Made by a program: the position numbers and the translations under genes. A stretch of DNA of 64,000 bases from the NCBI RefSeq assembly GCF_025567525.1, contig NZ_JAOQJY010000013.1, positions 1 through 64,000 of the forward strand, read 5' to 3'. This stretch comes from Gallintestinimicrobium propionicum. Lineage in GTDB: Bacteria; Bacillota; Clostridia; Lachnospirales; Lachnospiraceae. This document shows positions 35,459-44,770 of the stretch, piece after piece. A model generated the notes under the pieces. The model saw only the letters and a list, made by a program, of their open reading frames with translations, was not told the DNA's origin and made no database searches. The first letter of the stretch is position 1; every line of letters starts with the position of its first letter.

Positions 35459-35543
35459 CTAAAGCTAAACAAGTCGAACTCTGTATATGATATTATCGTA
35501 TACAGGAATATGTTTTGTTTAGTGTATCGAAGGAAATAAAAGT

Positions 35544-35591
35544 AACGACATTGTATGTTACGAAAGTGATATACAGTGTCGTTATTTTTTT
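35544..35591 (+). terminator. Terminator downstream of ssrA
   Basis: AACGACA...TGTCGTT with further inner pairing (TGTAT/ATACA) forms a long hairpin followed by ATTTTTTT. A second inverted repeat (CTGTATA / TATACAG, 35482-35506) lies between it and tmRNA. Confidence 0.75.
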
Positions 35592-35645
35592 GCTATAATG
35601 TGGATATGAATTTAACAAATCTGAAGTTGTGGAGGTAAAATATAG

Positions 35646-36192
35646 ATGAATCAAGGTAGAATTATTGTAATCACAGGTGCGCCGGGGACAGGAAAAACTA
35701 CAACGGCATCTGCTGTTGCAAAAGAATCAGATTTGGAAAAGTCTGTGCATATGCACACAGATGACTTTTATCATTATTTGAGTAAAGGGGCAATACCACC
35801 GCATTTGCCAGAATCAAATGAGCAAAATTTGATTGTCATTGAAGCGTTTTTAGAAGCTGCGAAGCGATATGCTCGTGGTGGATATGATGTAATTGTAGAT
35901 GGCATTGTAGGACCGTGGTTTTTAGAGCCGTGGCTCAACATTGTTCAAGAGCATTATGAAGTACACTATATCGGTTTTAAGGGCAAGTAAAGAAGAAACT
36001 ATGAAGCGAGCTATCGAACGCTCAAAGTTAGACAGAGAAACAAATATTGAATTAGTTGAAACAATGTGGAAGCAATTTTCCAATTTAGGAATCTATGAAT
36101 TAAATGTTATAGATACAACTACGCATTCAATCAAAGATACTGTTTCAGCAGTAAAAGAAAAAATAGCAAGCGGTACGGCTTTACTATTTTAG
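35646..36192 (+). pseudogene. P-loop nucleoside/shikimate-kinase-like protein, frameshifted
   Basis: The N-terminal 110 residues show a Walker A loop, ITGAPGTGKTTTA, and an AAA/kinase-like fold (HMHTDDFYHY, YDVIVDGIVGPW). The frame stops at 35990, but the next frame continues the protein without loss (VLRASKEETMKRAIERSKLD...). Removing one G near 35972 (ATCGGTTTT to ATCGTTTT) joins both into one protein of about 181 aa. So it carries a single-base insertion, either a true mutation or a sequencing error. It is AT-rich, like the neighbouring genes, and lies directly downstream of ssrA. Confidence 0.8.
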
Positions 36193-36265
36193 ACAATTCC
36201 AGTTTGTAGAAAAGAGAATGGCGAAAGCTGTTGCTTTGACAAACTCGGAAATTTCACATTATCTA

Positions 36266-36742
36266 TTACAATGTAAATAATGCTTTTTCGTAGTCATTAA
36301 CATAATACTTAATATTGGTTCTACCTTTTTGAATTACGATATGTCCCTCTTTTTCAAGCATCTCCTTTTGTGCCTCAACGCCTCCTGGATACTTTGCATT
36401 TAATTCCCCCTTTGCATTTAATGTTCTCCAATAAGGGGTTTTATCTTCTGCACGCTGATAACTAGCCCATGCAACTATCGAAACAAAAATTCCAGCTGTA
36501 ATTGGCTCTGTAAAATCAGCACCATTTTGTTTAGCAAAGAATTCCCTTATTGTACCTACTGTAAGTAATTTTCCACAAGGTACAAGTTGCATTACTTTGT
36601 CGTAGTCAATAGGTGGGGCAAAATACATTTTATCTCCACCATATTTTTCGATGCTCTTTTCATCTGTTATGATTTAAACTTTTGGCATATCCTTACTATC
36701 CATAAGCATAGCATTAAAATCTTTTTTATCTTCATTTGCCAT
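36266..36742 (-). pseudogene. MGMT/alkyltransferase-like protein, interrupted by a nonsense codon
   Basis: The full frame starts at the ATG at 36742 behind a perfect GGAGGTGA site. It runs 22 codons and is stopped by TAA at 36674-36676; the same frame then continues open to 36266. The rest resembles the DNA-binding domain of O6-methylguanine methyltransferases and alkyltransferase-like proteins (VPCGKLLTVGTIREFFAKQ, TPYWRTLNAKGELNAKYPGG). The usual PCHR active-site cysteine is replaced (PYWR), as in non-catalytic ATL proteins. Restarting at the ATG at 36628 would leave 120 aa, but no ribosome site is obvious there. The change looks like CAA to TAA. Confidence 0.8.
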
Positions 36743-36885
36743 AATGTATCACCTCCAAGCCAATCATATCTTAATAAACGAAACCATACAATGAGACAGT
36801 TTTAAAAATCCTTACGAAACTTCAAATTTTCATGTGTTCGACAAACTTGAAGTTGACGAACTGTTGATTATATTGCGATGCGTAA

Positions 36886-37275
36886 TTACAATGCAATTCC
36901 AAGTTCTTTGCATTTCTCGATTGCCAAATCATCGTTTTGCAATGCAGCAAGTCGATACCAATGCTTAGCCTGTTCGATATCTCTTTCCACTCCGATTGCA
37001 TCTTCATAAAACTCTGCCAAATTGTATTGTCCATCTCTATCACCATGCTCTGCGGCACGGCGAGTCCAATATAGTGCTTTTTCCAAGTCCTTTTCAACAC
37101 CAAGTCCCTCGTAATAGAAATAGCCTATTTGACATTCAGCAAGGGGATAGCCCTGCTCCGCCAATACCAAATGACCTTCAAAGCATTTGTCATATTGTTT
37201 TGTTTCCCAATACTTTTCAATCAGCTCATTGCAAATGTCAAATTCCTTGCAAGGTTTGTAATACGCACCTGCCAT
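36886..37275 (-). CDS. Sel1-like repeat protein
   Basis: The 129-aa protein is made of Sel1-type helical repeats: AEQGYPLAECQIGYFYYEGLGVEKDLEKALYW, AAEHGDRDGQYNLAEFYEDAIGVERDIEQAKHW and a partial third. Such repeats mediate protein-protein contacts. There is no signal peptide. The start at 37275 (MAGAYYKPCKEF) is preferred over 37329 because GGAGGTATGAAT precedes it and nothing similar precedes the longer start. It belongs to the AT-rich accessory stretch after ssrA. Confidence 0.8.
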   Translation of the reverse strand: MAGAYYKPCKEFDICNELIEKYWETKQYDKCFEGHLVLAEQGYPLAECQIGYFYYEGLGVEKDLEKALYWTRRAAEHGDRDGQYNLAEFYEDAIGVERDIEQAKHWYRLAALQNDDLAIEKCKELGIAL

Positions 37276-37385
37276 ATATTCATACCTCCATAAATGCCGA
37301 TTTGATAATCTTTTGAACAAGTCTACCATATGGGTTATTCTACCACATATTCATCCTTAATTCATCCAAATTTTTCACGATTGAT

Positions 37386-37625
37386 TTACCACACATCTAA
37401 ACAATCTTCAGCATCCATCCAAGCCTGCATCTCGTTATCCAGGACCAACCGGGCATACTCCATAGGGGTGTCAATGGCAAGAGCATTCAATGCACACTGT
37501 GAATTAGGTGTAGTCTTCAATCCATCCTCTGCCTTATTACAGTCAATTCGTAAAAGCATATTATCAAAAGTGGTTATATCAATGCTATTGCAGCGTTGGT
37601 TATATGTAGCATATATAAATTTCAT
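37386..37625 (-). CDS. Small conserved Clostridial protein (DUF6061-like)
   Basis: The 79-aa protein starts MKFIYATYNQRCNSIDITT and ends DAEDCLDVW; it contains TTPNSQCALNALAIDTPMEYARL. From memory it resembles short Firmicute proteins annotated DUF6061, often found in accessory DNA; this was not checked. AAAGGAT precedes the ATG. The function is unknown. Confidence 0.6.
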   Translation of the reverse strand: MKFIYATYNQRCNSIDITTFDNMLLRIDCNKAEDGLKTTPNSQCALNALAIDTPMEYARLVLDNEMQAWMDAEDCLDVW

Positions 37626-37766
37626 AGCTTTTTTATCCTTTCCGTTTTATTACAGATAAGCTGGTTGTGTTGGTAAATTATTATGTGTCCTAAAATTATC
37701 CTTTAGAACGTGAAACACAGGTGTTTTTCTCTATAATTTTCGATTATATGGCAGTTTTACAAAAAA

Positions 37767-37800
37767 GGCATGTGAAACTAAACAATCGTTTCCACACGCC
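37767..37800 (-). terminator. Terminator of the SH3-SGNH gene
   Basis: GGCGTGTGGAAAC and GTTTCACATGCC (minus-strand reading) pair around a 9-nt loop and are followed by TTTTTT, 18 nt after the gene's stop. A-T tracts on both sides allow it to act in both directions. The 192-bp gap from 37626 holds nothing else. Confidence 0.8.
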
Positions 37801-37817
37801 TTTTTATAAATAACTGT

Positions 37818-38792
37818 TTAAATCGCGCCGATCATGCTCAGGTAATACTGATACAGTACGAGATTGGTATCGTCCTTATAGTGTACGCCGTCCGACGCAT
37901 GGACGCCGACGCCCATCAGGTAATCGTGGCTGTCCAGCCAGATAATCTGCGGAATCAGCTGTCCTTTTAAGCGGTCGTTGAACAATTTTACGCGTTCTTC
38001 CGTCATCCCATAACTGTTTGCCCAGACCGGATTGACAGACGCATAATAAATCTGCGCGCCCCTTGCACTCCAGACTGCCGCCCAGTAATTGACATCCTTT
38101 GCATATTTATCCGCATCGGAAAGATCGTTGACACCCATGTTGATGATAACTCTGCTGCCTTTGCCGATGATCTTGTCCGCCTGCGGGATCCCAGTGTCGT
38201 GCAGCCATTCGTGCCGGCTTCCGTTTTTGGCAACGACTGCTGCCGCGCAGCTGCCCAAGTTGCGCTCTACCGCATCCTTGAGCGTCACCATCCGGGAATC
38301 CCCAATGAAGACGATTCCTGCCGCCACTGACGGCTGATTTGCGGCTGCTGCCGCGATCTGCGCCTGCTGGGCCGCCTGAGCCTGCGCTGCTGCGGCTTGT
38401 TGCGCTGCTGCGGCCGCCTGAGCCTGCGCTACAGCGATCTGATCCTGCGTCGCATACGTTGCCGCTTCATAGCGGACATAGCCAATCTGGCTGCCAACCT
38501 GTACAAAATACCAACCGGTGTTGGTCTGGCCCCAGCCCCAAACGGTATTTCCTGCCGTCACGGACGTAAGCTTTGCTGCGTTATTGTCCGGCAGCGTCCG
38601 AACAACAGCATTTTTTGTCACATTCATCAGTCTCGGCGCACTGAACTGCTCCACCACAAAGCCCGGCATCTGAATCTGTACGGATGTCAGTGTCTCTGCC
38701 GCCCGCAGCGTCGTCTCCGGCACGCATACCCCAAGCGCTGCCGCCAGAACTACAGCCAGAATTTTTGCCGTTTTTTTATTTCTTTTTTTCAT
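37818..38792 (-). CDS. Secreted SH3-domain SGNH hydrolase
   Basis: The 324-aa protein has a signal peptide (KKRNKKTAKILAVVLAAALG then AETL). A bacterial SH3-like domain (about residues 50-115, VTKNAVVRTLPDNNAAKLT ... GWYFVQVGSQIGYVRYE) follows, then an Ala/Gln-rich linker of about 45 residues. The C-terminal SGNH domain shows VFIGDSRMVTLKDA (nucleophile Ser), INMGVNDLSDADKY and SDGVHYKDD (Asp-His). It probably binds the cell wall and deacylates or remodels a wall glycan. It shares the GDSR-type active site with the SGNH protein at 18713. Confidence 0.87.
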   Translation of the reverse strand: MKKRNKKTAKILAVVLAAALGVCVPETTLRAAETLTSVQIQMPGFVVEQFSAPRLMNVTKNAVVRTLPDNNAAKLTSVTAGNTVWGWGQTNTGWYFVQVGSQIGYVRYEAATYATQDQIAVAQAQAAAAAQQAAAAQAQAAQQAQIAAAAANQPSVAAGIVFIGDSRMVTLKDAVERNLGSCAAAVVAKNGSRHEWLHDTGIPQADKIIGKGSRVIINMGVNDLSDADKYAKDVNYWAAVWSARGAQIYYASVNPVWANSYGMTEERVKLFNDRLKGQLIPQIIWLDSHDYLMGVGVHASDGVHYKDDTNLVLYQYYLSMIGAI

Positions 38793-38924
38793 GCTCCCTC
38801 TCATTTCTGCCCTGAGTGCAGGACTGGTGGTTTTTATGTCTTCTGCATTGTATATCCATCATACCAAATATCGACGAAAAGCAAAAGCGATTTTGTTGCT
38901 ATGGCATAAATCTGTCCCAGAAGC

Positions 38925-39386
38925 TTATTCCATCTCCTGCACCATATGATAAAATACACCTTCCCCGGCTGACGTCGTCTGACGGATCGGCTCACCTTTA
39001 ATCACAAAGCCCGCCTTTTGATAGCAGCTGACCGCTCTTTTATTCCATGTCCGGACCTCCAGATACAGTGGCTTTTTTCCAAACAGTTCTTTCGATATTT
39101 CACAGGCAGTTTTCGTCATCTGCTGCCCATAGCCTTCGCCGCAGCAGTCAGGATTTACGCCGATTCCGAAAAAGATTTCTGTTTCCTCTTCGTATAAATT
39201 GATAAAACCGACCAGCGCCATTTCGTCATAAAAAGAGTAAAAATGGTTCGAAGGATTGGCAAACCCAAAGCCTCTTTTTTTCTGTTCCTCATACGGTGTA
39301 GAATCATACACTGCATATTCTCCAGGATATTTCCACTCCGTAATCACATATTTTTCTTCTTCTGTTGTTTTATGATAAGTAAGCAT
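38925..39386 (-). CDS. GNAT-family N-acetyltransferase
   Basis: The 153-aa protein fits the GNAT fold: MALVGFINLYEEETEIFFGIGV in the central strands, the acetyl-CoA loop region DCCGEGYGQQMTKTA (Q/RxxGxG/A type), and LEVRTWNKRAVSCYQKAGF near the end. The start at 39386 (MLTYHKTTEEE) is chosen because GGAAGGAATT precedes it; it lies 14 nt after the acyltransferase stop. The substrate is unknown. Confidence 0.88.
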   Translation of the reverse strand: MLTYHKTTEEEKYVITEWKYPGEYAVYDSTPYEEQKKRGFGFANPSNHFYSFYDEMALVGFINLYEEETEIFFGIGVNPDCCGEGYGQQMTKTACEISKELFGKKPLYLEVRTWNKRAVSCYQKAGFVIKGEPIRQTTSAGEGVFYHMVQEME

Positions 39387-39400
39387 AATTCCTTCCACAC

Positions 39401-40372
39401 TCATCTCCCACTCAGCGCAGCCGCTGCTTTCCATAAAAGATCAAACAGCATATGGATTACCCAGGCAAGCGCAACTGCAATTGTGGCGGCAGCCACGATC
39501 TGCACAACATTTTCCTGCTGCGGCAGCCAGTCATTGACAACGCGGTAAAACACAAACATATGGCACAGATACAGCTCCAGCGAAAAGCTGCCCACTGCTT
39601 CCAACCACCGGATTTTCTCATGCAAAAATGCGCAGCCCTGCACCATCAGATACGTCCAGATCAGCCCTGCAAGCAGACCGCTGCGGATTTTTTCTTCCAG
39701 CGGATGGATCACGGTATAGCCTTCCAGCCCCGTTTTGACGACAAAATACATTCCGACCGCCAGTGCCAGAAGCTGTAACGGATACAAAAACCCCGCCGCC
39801 TTTAACAGCTGCCTTTCGTACTGCGCAAGCAACATTCCAAACAAAAATGTAACATTGGAAATGTACCAGAACAGCGCGCGTCCCTGCCAGATCAGCAGTC
39901 CGGAATACGCCGTCAGGCAGAGTGCCATCAAAAGCATCCGCACCCACGATCTGTCAGAAAGCCGGTAAACAACGTAAAACGCCAGATAAAAGATCAGAAT
40001 ATTTCGGATATACCAATACTCTGCCCCGGTCAGGAACGAAACCCATCCTGTCATTCCCGAAATTCCACCGTCATAGACCGCAATCAGTCCCACAATCAGA
40101 AGATACGGTAAATAGACAGTTTTAAAACGTTTCCACAAAAATGTTCCGTTGATTCTCTTTTTTCCAACACTTTTGACCAGTCCGTAGCCGGACACTGCAA
40201 AAAATAAATCCACACCGTAAACACCGAACCTGCCCAGCCCATATTCCAGCAGATCGCTGTGAAATATCTCCCCAATCCACACTGCATAATGGCTAATCAG
40301 AACCAGGAAAATGGCAATTCCGCGCAGCATCAGGCTCTGTTCCTTCGTAAGAAAAGCTTTTCTCTGAGTCAT
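39401..40372 (-). CDS. Acyltransferase 3 family membrane protein
   Basis: The 323-aa protein has about ten hydrophobic segments and the acyltransferase-3 (OafA/WecH-like) N-terminal histidine block MLRGIAIFLVLISHYAVWIG, then GVYGVDLFFAVSGYGLVKS. Such proteins O-acetylate or succinylate surface glycans and exopolysaccharides. It is followed by the GNAT gene and preceded by a large membrane protein, all on the minus strand. Confidence 0.9.
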   Translation of the reverse strand: MTQRKAFLTKEQSLMLRGIAIFLVLISHYAVWIGEIFHSDLLEYGLGRFGVYGVDLFFAVSGYGLVKSVGKKRINGTFLWKRFKTVYLPYLLIVGLIAVYDGGISGMTGWVSFLTGAEYWYIRNILIFYLAFYVVYRLSDRSWVRMLLMALCLTAYSGLLIWQGRALFWYISNVTFLFGMLLAQYERQLLKAAGFLYPLQLLALAVGMYFVVKTGLEGYTVIHPLEEKIRSGLLAGLIWTYLMVQGCAFLHEKIRWLEAVGSFSLELYLCHMFVFYRVVNDWLPQQENVVQIVAAATIAVALAWVIHMLFDLLWKAAAALSGR

Positions 40373-40420
40373 TGTTTTCTTCTTTCATTTATTCCTTTCA
40401 AATGCAGAAAAATTCAGGTT

Positions 40421-42622
40421 TTAAAATCGCAATGCTGCCCGGATCGTTTCATATAACGCCGGGTTTCCGGTCTGCAGGTTGATGCTGCCGTCCTTATTGA
40501 CCAAAATCAGAAACAGCACCGCTGCCTGAAAGAAAATCGCTGCCTTCAGCCAGGCAACATACAGGCCATAGACCTTTTTCTGCCGCGCCGCTTTCGCTGC
40601 CCCAAGCACTGCCACAACCGCCGCCAAAAAGATGCCAAAGGACACGTCGCAGCCATAGCGGATCAAAATTCCCGCGCCGTTTGCATCCACACAGCCAATC
40701 ACAAGCGCTGCTGCAAGAGAAACGCAGCAAAACCACGTCAGTTCTTTGGAAAGTACACCGTTTTTTTTGAGTCTGCCGAGCAAAAAAATCCCCCAGGTCA
40801 GCATACTGCAGGCGAAAATCCCGCCAAACCAGCTTTCCGTTACCAGTTTTCCGAGATAATCCGTCGCAATCGACGCGCTCTGCAAATACGGAAACTTTCC
40901 TTCCAGCTGCATCGGCTCGAACAGGAAATACCAGATTCCATACAAAATCCGCTCCAAATTCGTGCCGCGGTGTGTCATATCGTTGCTCGTCATGCTATAG
41001 GACGCACCAAAATCAAAGGGGGAGCCAAACCGCAGCACATTATACGCCATCAGTCCGGCCGCAATCAGCACATAGGGCACAACAAGCGCAGCTGTCTGTC
41101 TCCATCCCTTCTTTGAAAACAGCTCTCTTTTTACAAAGACCCTCTCCCAGAACAAAACAACCGCCAGTACTGCAAACAGGATAAACTGGGGCCGACATCC
41201 TGCCGTGAGAGCCATACAGAAAGAGCCAAACGCATACAGCCCCACCGCTTTTTTCGGACGGTTCAGCCCTGCCAGATACAGCCAGAGTCCCCCTGTTGCA
41301 AACATCGCGGACGCAACAATCGGCACATGGTAAAGATCCGGTCGAATTAACAGATAAAACATCGAATAGCTTCCGACGAGCATCCCGGTTCCTACCGCCC
41401 ACAGGTAAAAGGGCTGCTCCTTAAAATACCGTTTCATCAGTTCATAGACAAACCCAGCCGCCGCAATGATAAATCCTGCAAAAAAGACAAATACCGCCAC
41501 ATAGTTTTGCAGTGCGCCCCCCGTCAGCAGATAATAGGGCAAATACAATAGCAGCACTGGGACAATACCGAAATACACATAATATTTCCCATTGTAATAG
41601 GCATAGTCCGCCCGATAGCCGATTCCCGCCGCCTGCAGTGCGATGGTATCATAGGGATTTTTCATTGCTAAAAGCGCTTCTTCTGCATCCCCGACACTGA
41701 CCTTCCCCTCCGAAAGTGCTTCCGCCAGCTCCTGGTACTGTGCGTGATGCACTGCCAAGTTCTGTCGACATGCCGGATTGATGCGGACGAAGAAAAATGC
41801 CCCTGCCAGCAATATTGCTGTAAACCCCAATACGACTACAAACCGCTTTTGACGACCGCGCGCATCCTGCGCGTCAAAGCTGATCTGATGCAGCCTGCTG
41901 TCTTTTTTCAGCAAAAGCATTCCAAACACAGCCGCCCACAAAACCACAAAGCGTCCCGCTCGAAAGTGGAACGGAATCGTTCCATTTGCAGACAAACCAT
42001 GATATTTTACAACCAGCTCGCCATAGCTTCCTGCGGCAGCATTTCCAGAGGCGTCCGCCGTCTGGATGCGGATATAGAAATCCGACACCTGTCCATACGG
42101 ATACACCTTTAAATACCGATTTTCCGGAACCGACTGCAGCAAAATTCGCCCGTCGCCCAGACTATAAGGATAGCTGTTTCCCTCGTCCCGTGCAAATACC
42201 TCTGCCAGAACAGGCTGATTGTACAAAAAATCCAGATTCAAAAAAATCCGTTGCAGCGAGCCTTTATAATTTTTTACCCGCAGCGTCAGGCTGCCGTCCG
42301 GGACGTGCAGATAGCCCGCGTCATCCAGATAACTGCCGTCAAGCAGGTACAGTGCGCTGCCGCCTTCCGTGGTCTGATCGCCTGCTGCCGTCGTAGCGCT
42401 GTCCGCCACGTCCTCACCGCTATCTGCTGCCGCAGCGTCGTTCGCCACGTCCTGATCCAGCTCCTCGATCGCCGTATAACCCGCGAGAATTTCCGCCCGC
42501 GCAGTCAGATCCTCTGTTTTTTTTGTCACCGTCGTCCAGAACGAGAACTGATACGGTATCAGTTCCAATAAAAGGGCTGCCAGCAATGCTGCAGCCGCCT
42601 TTTTTATCCATTCAGAGCGCAT
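40421..42622 (-). CDS. Large polytopic membrane protein (glycosyltransferase-C-like)
   Basis: The 733-aa protein has one N-terminal membrane helix (WIKKAAAALLAALLLELIPY), an extracellular beta-rich region (about residues 50-235) with an Asp/Ala/Thr-rich stretch, and then about ten membrane segments to the end. In the middle, GIGYRADYAYYNGKYYVYFGIVPVLLLYLPYY lies between two helices. This pattern resembles GT-C membrane glycosyltransferases (GT39/ArnT-like), but no catalytic motif confirms it. GGGAGAGGC precedes the ATG at 42622. Confidence 0.6.
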   Translation of the reverse strand: MRSEWIKKAAAALLAALLLELIPYQFSFWTTVTKKTEDLTARAEILAGYTAIEELDQDVANDAAAADSGEDVADSATTAAGDQTTEGGSALYLLDGSYLDDAGYLHVPDGSLTLRVKNYKGSLQRIFLNLDFLYNQPVLAEVFARDEGNSYPYSLGDGRILLQSVPENRYLKVYPYGQVSDFYIRIQTADASGNAAAGSYGELVVKYHGLSANGTIPFHFRAGRFVVLWAAVFGMLLLKKDSRLHQISFDAQDARGRQKRFVVVLGFTAILLAGAFFFVRINPACRQNLAVHHAQYQELAEALSEGKVSVGDAEEALLAMKNPYDTIALQAAGIGYRADYAYYNGKYYVYFGIVPVLLLYLPYYLLTGGALQNYVAVFVFFAGFIIAAAGFVYELMKRYFKEQPFYLWAVGTGMLVGSYSMFYLLIRPDLYHVPIVASAMFATGGLWLYLAGLNRPKKAVGLYAFGSFCMALTAGCRPQFILFAVLAVVLFWERVFVKRELFSKKGWRQTAALVVPYVLIAAGLMAYNVLRFGSPFDFGASYSMTSNDMTHRGTNLERILYGIWYFLFEPMQLEGKFPYLQSASIATDYLGKLVTESWFGGIFACSMLTWGIFLLGRLKKNGVLSKELTWFCCVSLAAALVIGCVDANGAGILIRYGCDVSFGIFLAAVVAVLGAAKAARQKKVYGLYVAWLKAAIFFQAAVLFLILVNKDGSINLQTGNPALYETIRAALRF

Positions 42623-42720
42623 CTTGCCTCTCCCTGCTTTCTGATTTTTCTCCTGCCTGCCATACAAAATATCCCATATGTCATAAAACAGACTTTTGTT
42701 TTAGTGTAGCATAAAAAAAA

Positions 42721-42764
42721 GAAAGTGAAAAGCTCTGCATTTTTCATGCAGAGCTTTCACTTTC
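42721..42764 (-). terminator. Strong hairpin terminator after recJ
   Basis: A long stem (GAAAGTGA-AAGCTCTGCAT / ATGCAGAGCTTTCACTTTC) is followed on the minus strand by TTTTTTTT. It lies 174 nt downstream of the recJ stop and 98 nt upstream of the next gene. I see no gene in 42765-42937. Confidence 0.88.
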
Positions 42765-42937
42765 TTATGAGGGGGGAGATAGTGAGTTGTTCTACTATCT
42801 GAAATCTATGATACCCGAAAATTGTGAGCATTTTGTGTACAGTTTCTAAAAAGCTTCTTAAAAGTTATAAACTGCGTCTAAAATCCATTTCGCGTTGTCA
42901 AAAAATATCAGCTTTTCGCCACCATCGCGCGGCTCTG

Positions 42938-44770
42938 TTACCGGTACTGCTGCATCACAAGCTGCAGCTTCGTATTTCCCTGCCAGGTATTGACGCCCGG
43001 ATAATACACGACGTCAAAATACAGAGGACTGCCTTTTCCGCTGTACAGTCCGTCCAGCGCAGTCTGTCCGTATTTTTCCGCCGCATAGGCTTCGAAATTG
43101 TCCTTTCCGCCAAAATACATCATCTCCCAGCGTTTTTGCTCGCTGTCCTCCACCGTAAAACGAAGCACATTTCCTGCTTTGCCGAGTGCACGAGCCGAAA
43201 CAAACTTCAGATCTTTTTGTGCAAATACCGGCTTCGAATTGCCTGTTCCAAAGGGCTCCAGCAATTCCAGCTCCTCCACCAGCCTAAACGATACATAGGA
43301 TACCGGCATTGGAACATCGATATGGATTTTTTCCTGCAGATCGTCCTCCGTCAGCGTACATATTTCATTGATCTTCTGACGGAACGGCTCCACATCCTCT
43401 TCCCGCATGGAAAGCCCCGCCGCCATCTTATGCCCGCCATATTTGGTGAAAAAACTGCTGCATTTCGTCATTTCTTCATAAATATGATAACCTTCAATCG
43501 AACGCGCGCTGCCTTTTACGCCCTCTTCGCCTCGGGTCAGCACAAAGGTCGGGCGATAATAGCGTTCCCGGATTCTTCCTGCGATGATACCGGCGATGCT
43601 CTCATGGCAGTCCGGCAGGAAAACAACCAGAACACGGTCGTCCTTTAAGGGGCCGGATTCGATCATCTCTACCGCTATTTTGACATATTCCTCTGTCATT
43701 TCTTTCCGGCTGTCGTTTAACTGCTTCAAAAATGCTGCCTGCGCTACCGCAGCTTCTCTTGTTTTGCTGTCCAAAAGCTCCATCGCGCGCTGCGCGCTGT
43801 CCAGACGCCCGGAGGCGTTCAGGCACGGACCGAGCACAAAGCCGATATGAAATGCCCCCAGCTTTCCATCCTGCCAGGGTAAAATCTGGTTGACCTCCAT
43901 CAGCGCATGCAATCCGACATTCTGTGTCTGTTTCATCAGCTCCAGCCCGTGCCGCACCAAAATCCGGTTTTCCTCCCGCAACGGCATAACGTCGCAAATC
44001 GTTGCAAACGCCGCAAATTCCAGCAGTTCATCCAACAGGCTTCTTTTTCCGGATGTTAAATCTGTTGAAATCCCGTCAAAGCCGAACTCTGCAAATAAAA
44101 GCTGCATCAGCTTAAATGCAACGACCGCACCACAGATCTCCTGGAACGGATAAGTGTCTCCCGGCTGCTTCGGGTCGATGACCACATCCGCAGGCGGAAT
44201 TTTATACCGCCGTCTGGATGTCTCTCCTGTTTCCGGATCCGGCTCTGCAAGGGGTTCTTCCTCATATGGAATTTCATGGTGATCCGTAATAATCACAGTC
44301 ATTCCGTATTTTTTTGCCTGCTCAATCTGTGCATACGCTGCAATGCCGTTATCGCAGGTCAGAATCGTGTCGATCCCATCTGCGTAAGCTTCGTCTACCA
44401 GATGTTCGTTTAAACCATAACCATCCTTCATGCGGTGTGGAATCATCGTATCCACCACCGCGCCGCAGGCTTCCAGACCGCGCTTCAAGATATAAGAAGA
44501 ACAGATGCCGTCCGCATCATAATCTCCGATGACACGAACCGGCATCTGTCCTTTGATTTTATCTTTCAGCAGCAGCACCGCCTCGCGGCTTCCTTTTAAA
44601 AGTGCCGGATCATACAGATCCCGGATCGTGCCGTGGAGATACTTTTCAATTGCTTCATCTCCTTCGATGTCCCGGTTTCGTATGACGCGGGCCAGCACCG
44701 GGCTGATGGAAAATCTCTGCCCGATGCCATTAAAATCCGCCTTTTTTGCGGCAACGTACCATTTTGCCAT
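42938..44770 (-). CDS. recJ: Single-stranded-DNA-specific exonuclease RecJ
   Basis: The 610-aa DHH-family 5'-3' exonuclease acts in recombination and repair. DHH motifs are visible: VIGDYDADGICSSYIL (about residue 80), ILTCDNGIAA, and VIITDHHEIP. The DHHA1 substrate domain follows (IAGRIRERYYRPTFVLTRGE, KGSARSIEGYHIYEEM, KYGGHKMAAGLSM), then a C-terminal OB domain. Length is normal. Its first base coincides with the last base of secDF, so the two are tightly joined. Confidence 0.96.
   Translation of the reverse strand: MAKWYVAAKKADFNGIGQRFSISPVLARVIRNRDIEGDEAIEKYLHGTIRDLYDPALLKGSREAVLLLKDKIKGQMPVRVIGDYDADGICSSYILKRGLEACGAVVDTMIPHRMKDGYGLNEHLVDEAYADGIDTILTCDNGIAAYAQIEQAKKYGMTVIITDHHEIPYEEEPLAEPDPETGETSRRRYKIPPADVVIDPKQPGDTYPFQEICGAVVAFKLMQLLFAEFGFDGISTDLTSGKRSLLDELLEFAAFATICDVMPLREENRILVRHGLELMKQTQNVGLHALMEVNQILPWQDGKLGAFHIGFVLGPCLNASGRLDSAQRAMELLDSKTREAAVAQAAFLKQLNDSRKEMTEEYVKIAVEMIESGPLKDDRVLVVFLPDCHESIAGIIAGRIRERYYRPTFVLTRGEEGVKGSARSIEGYHIYEEMTKCSSFFTKYGGHKMAAGLSMREEDVEPFRQKINEICTLTEDDLQEKIHIDVPMPVSYVSFRLVEELELLEPFGTGNSKPVFAQKDLKFVSARALGKAGNVLRFTVEDSEQKRWEMMYFGGKDNFEAYAAEKYGQTALDGLYSGKGSPLYFDVVYYPGVNTWQGNTKLQLVMQQYR

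Noticed and set aside
35461..37817. A defined integrative element with attachment sites at ssrA
   Set aside because: No integrase and no direct copy of the tmRNA 3' end were found downstream, so only an old remnant is suggested.
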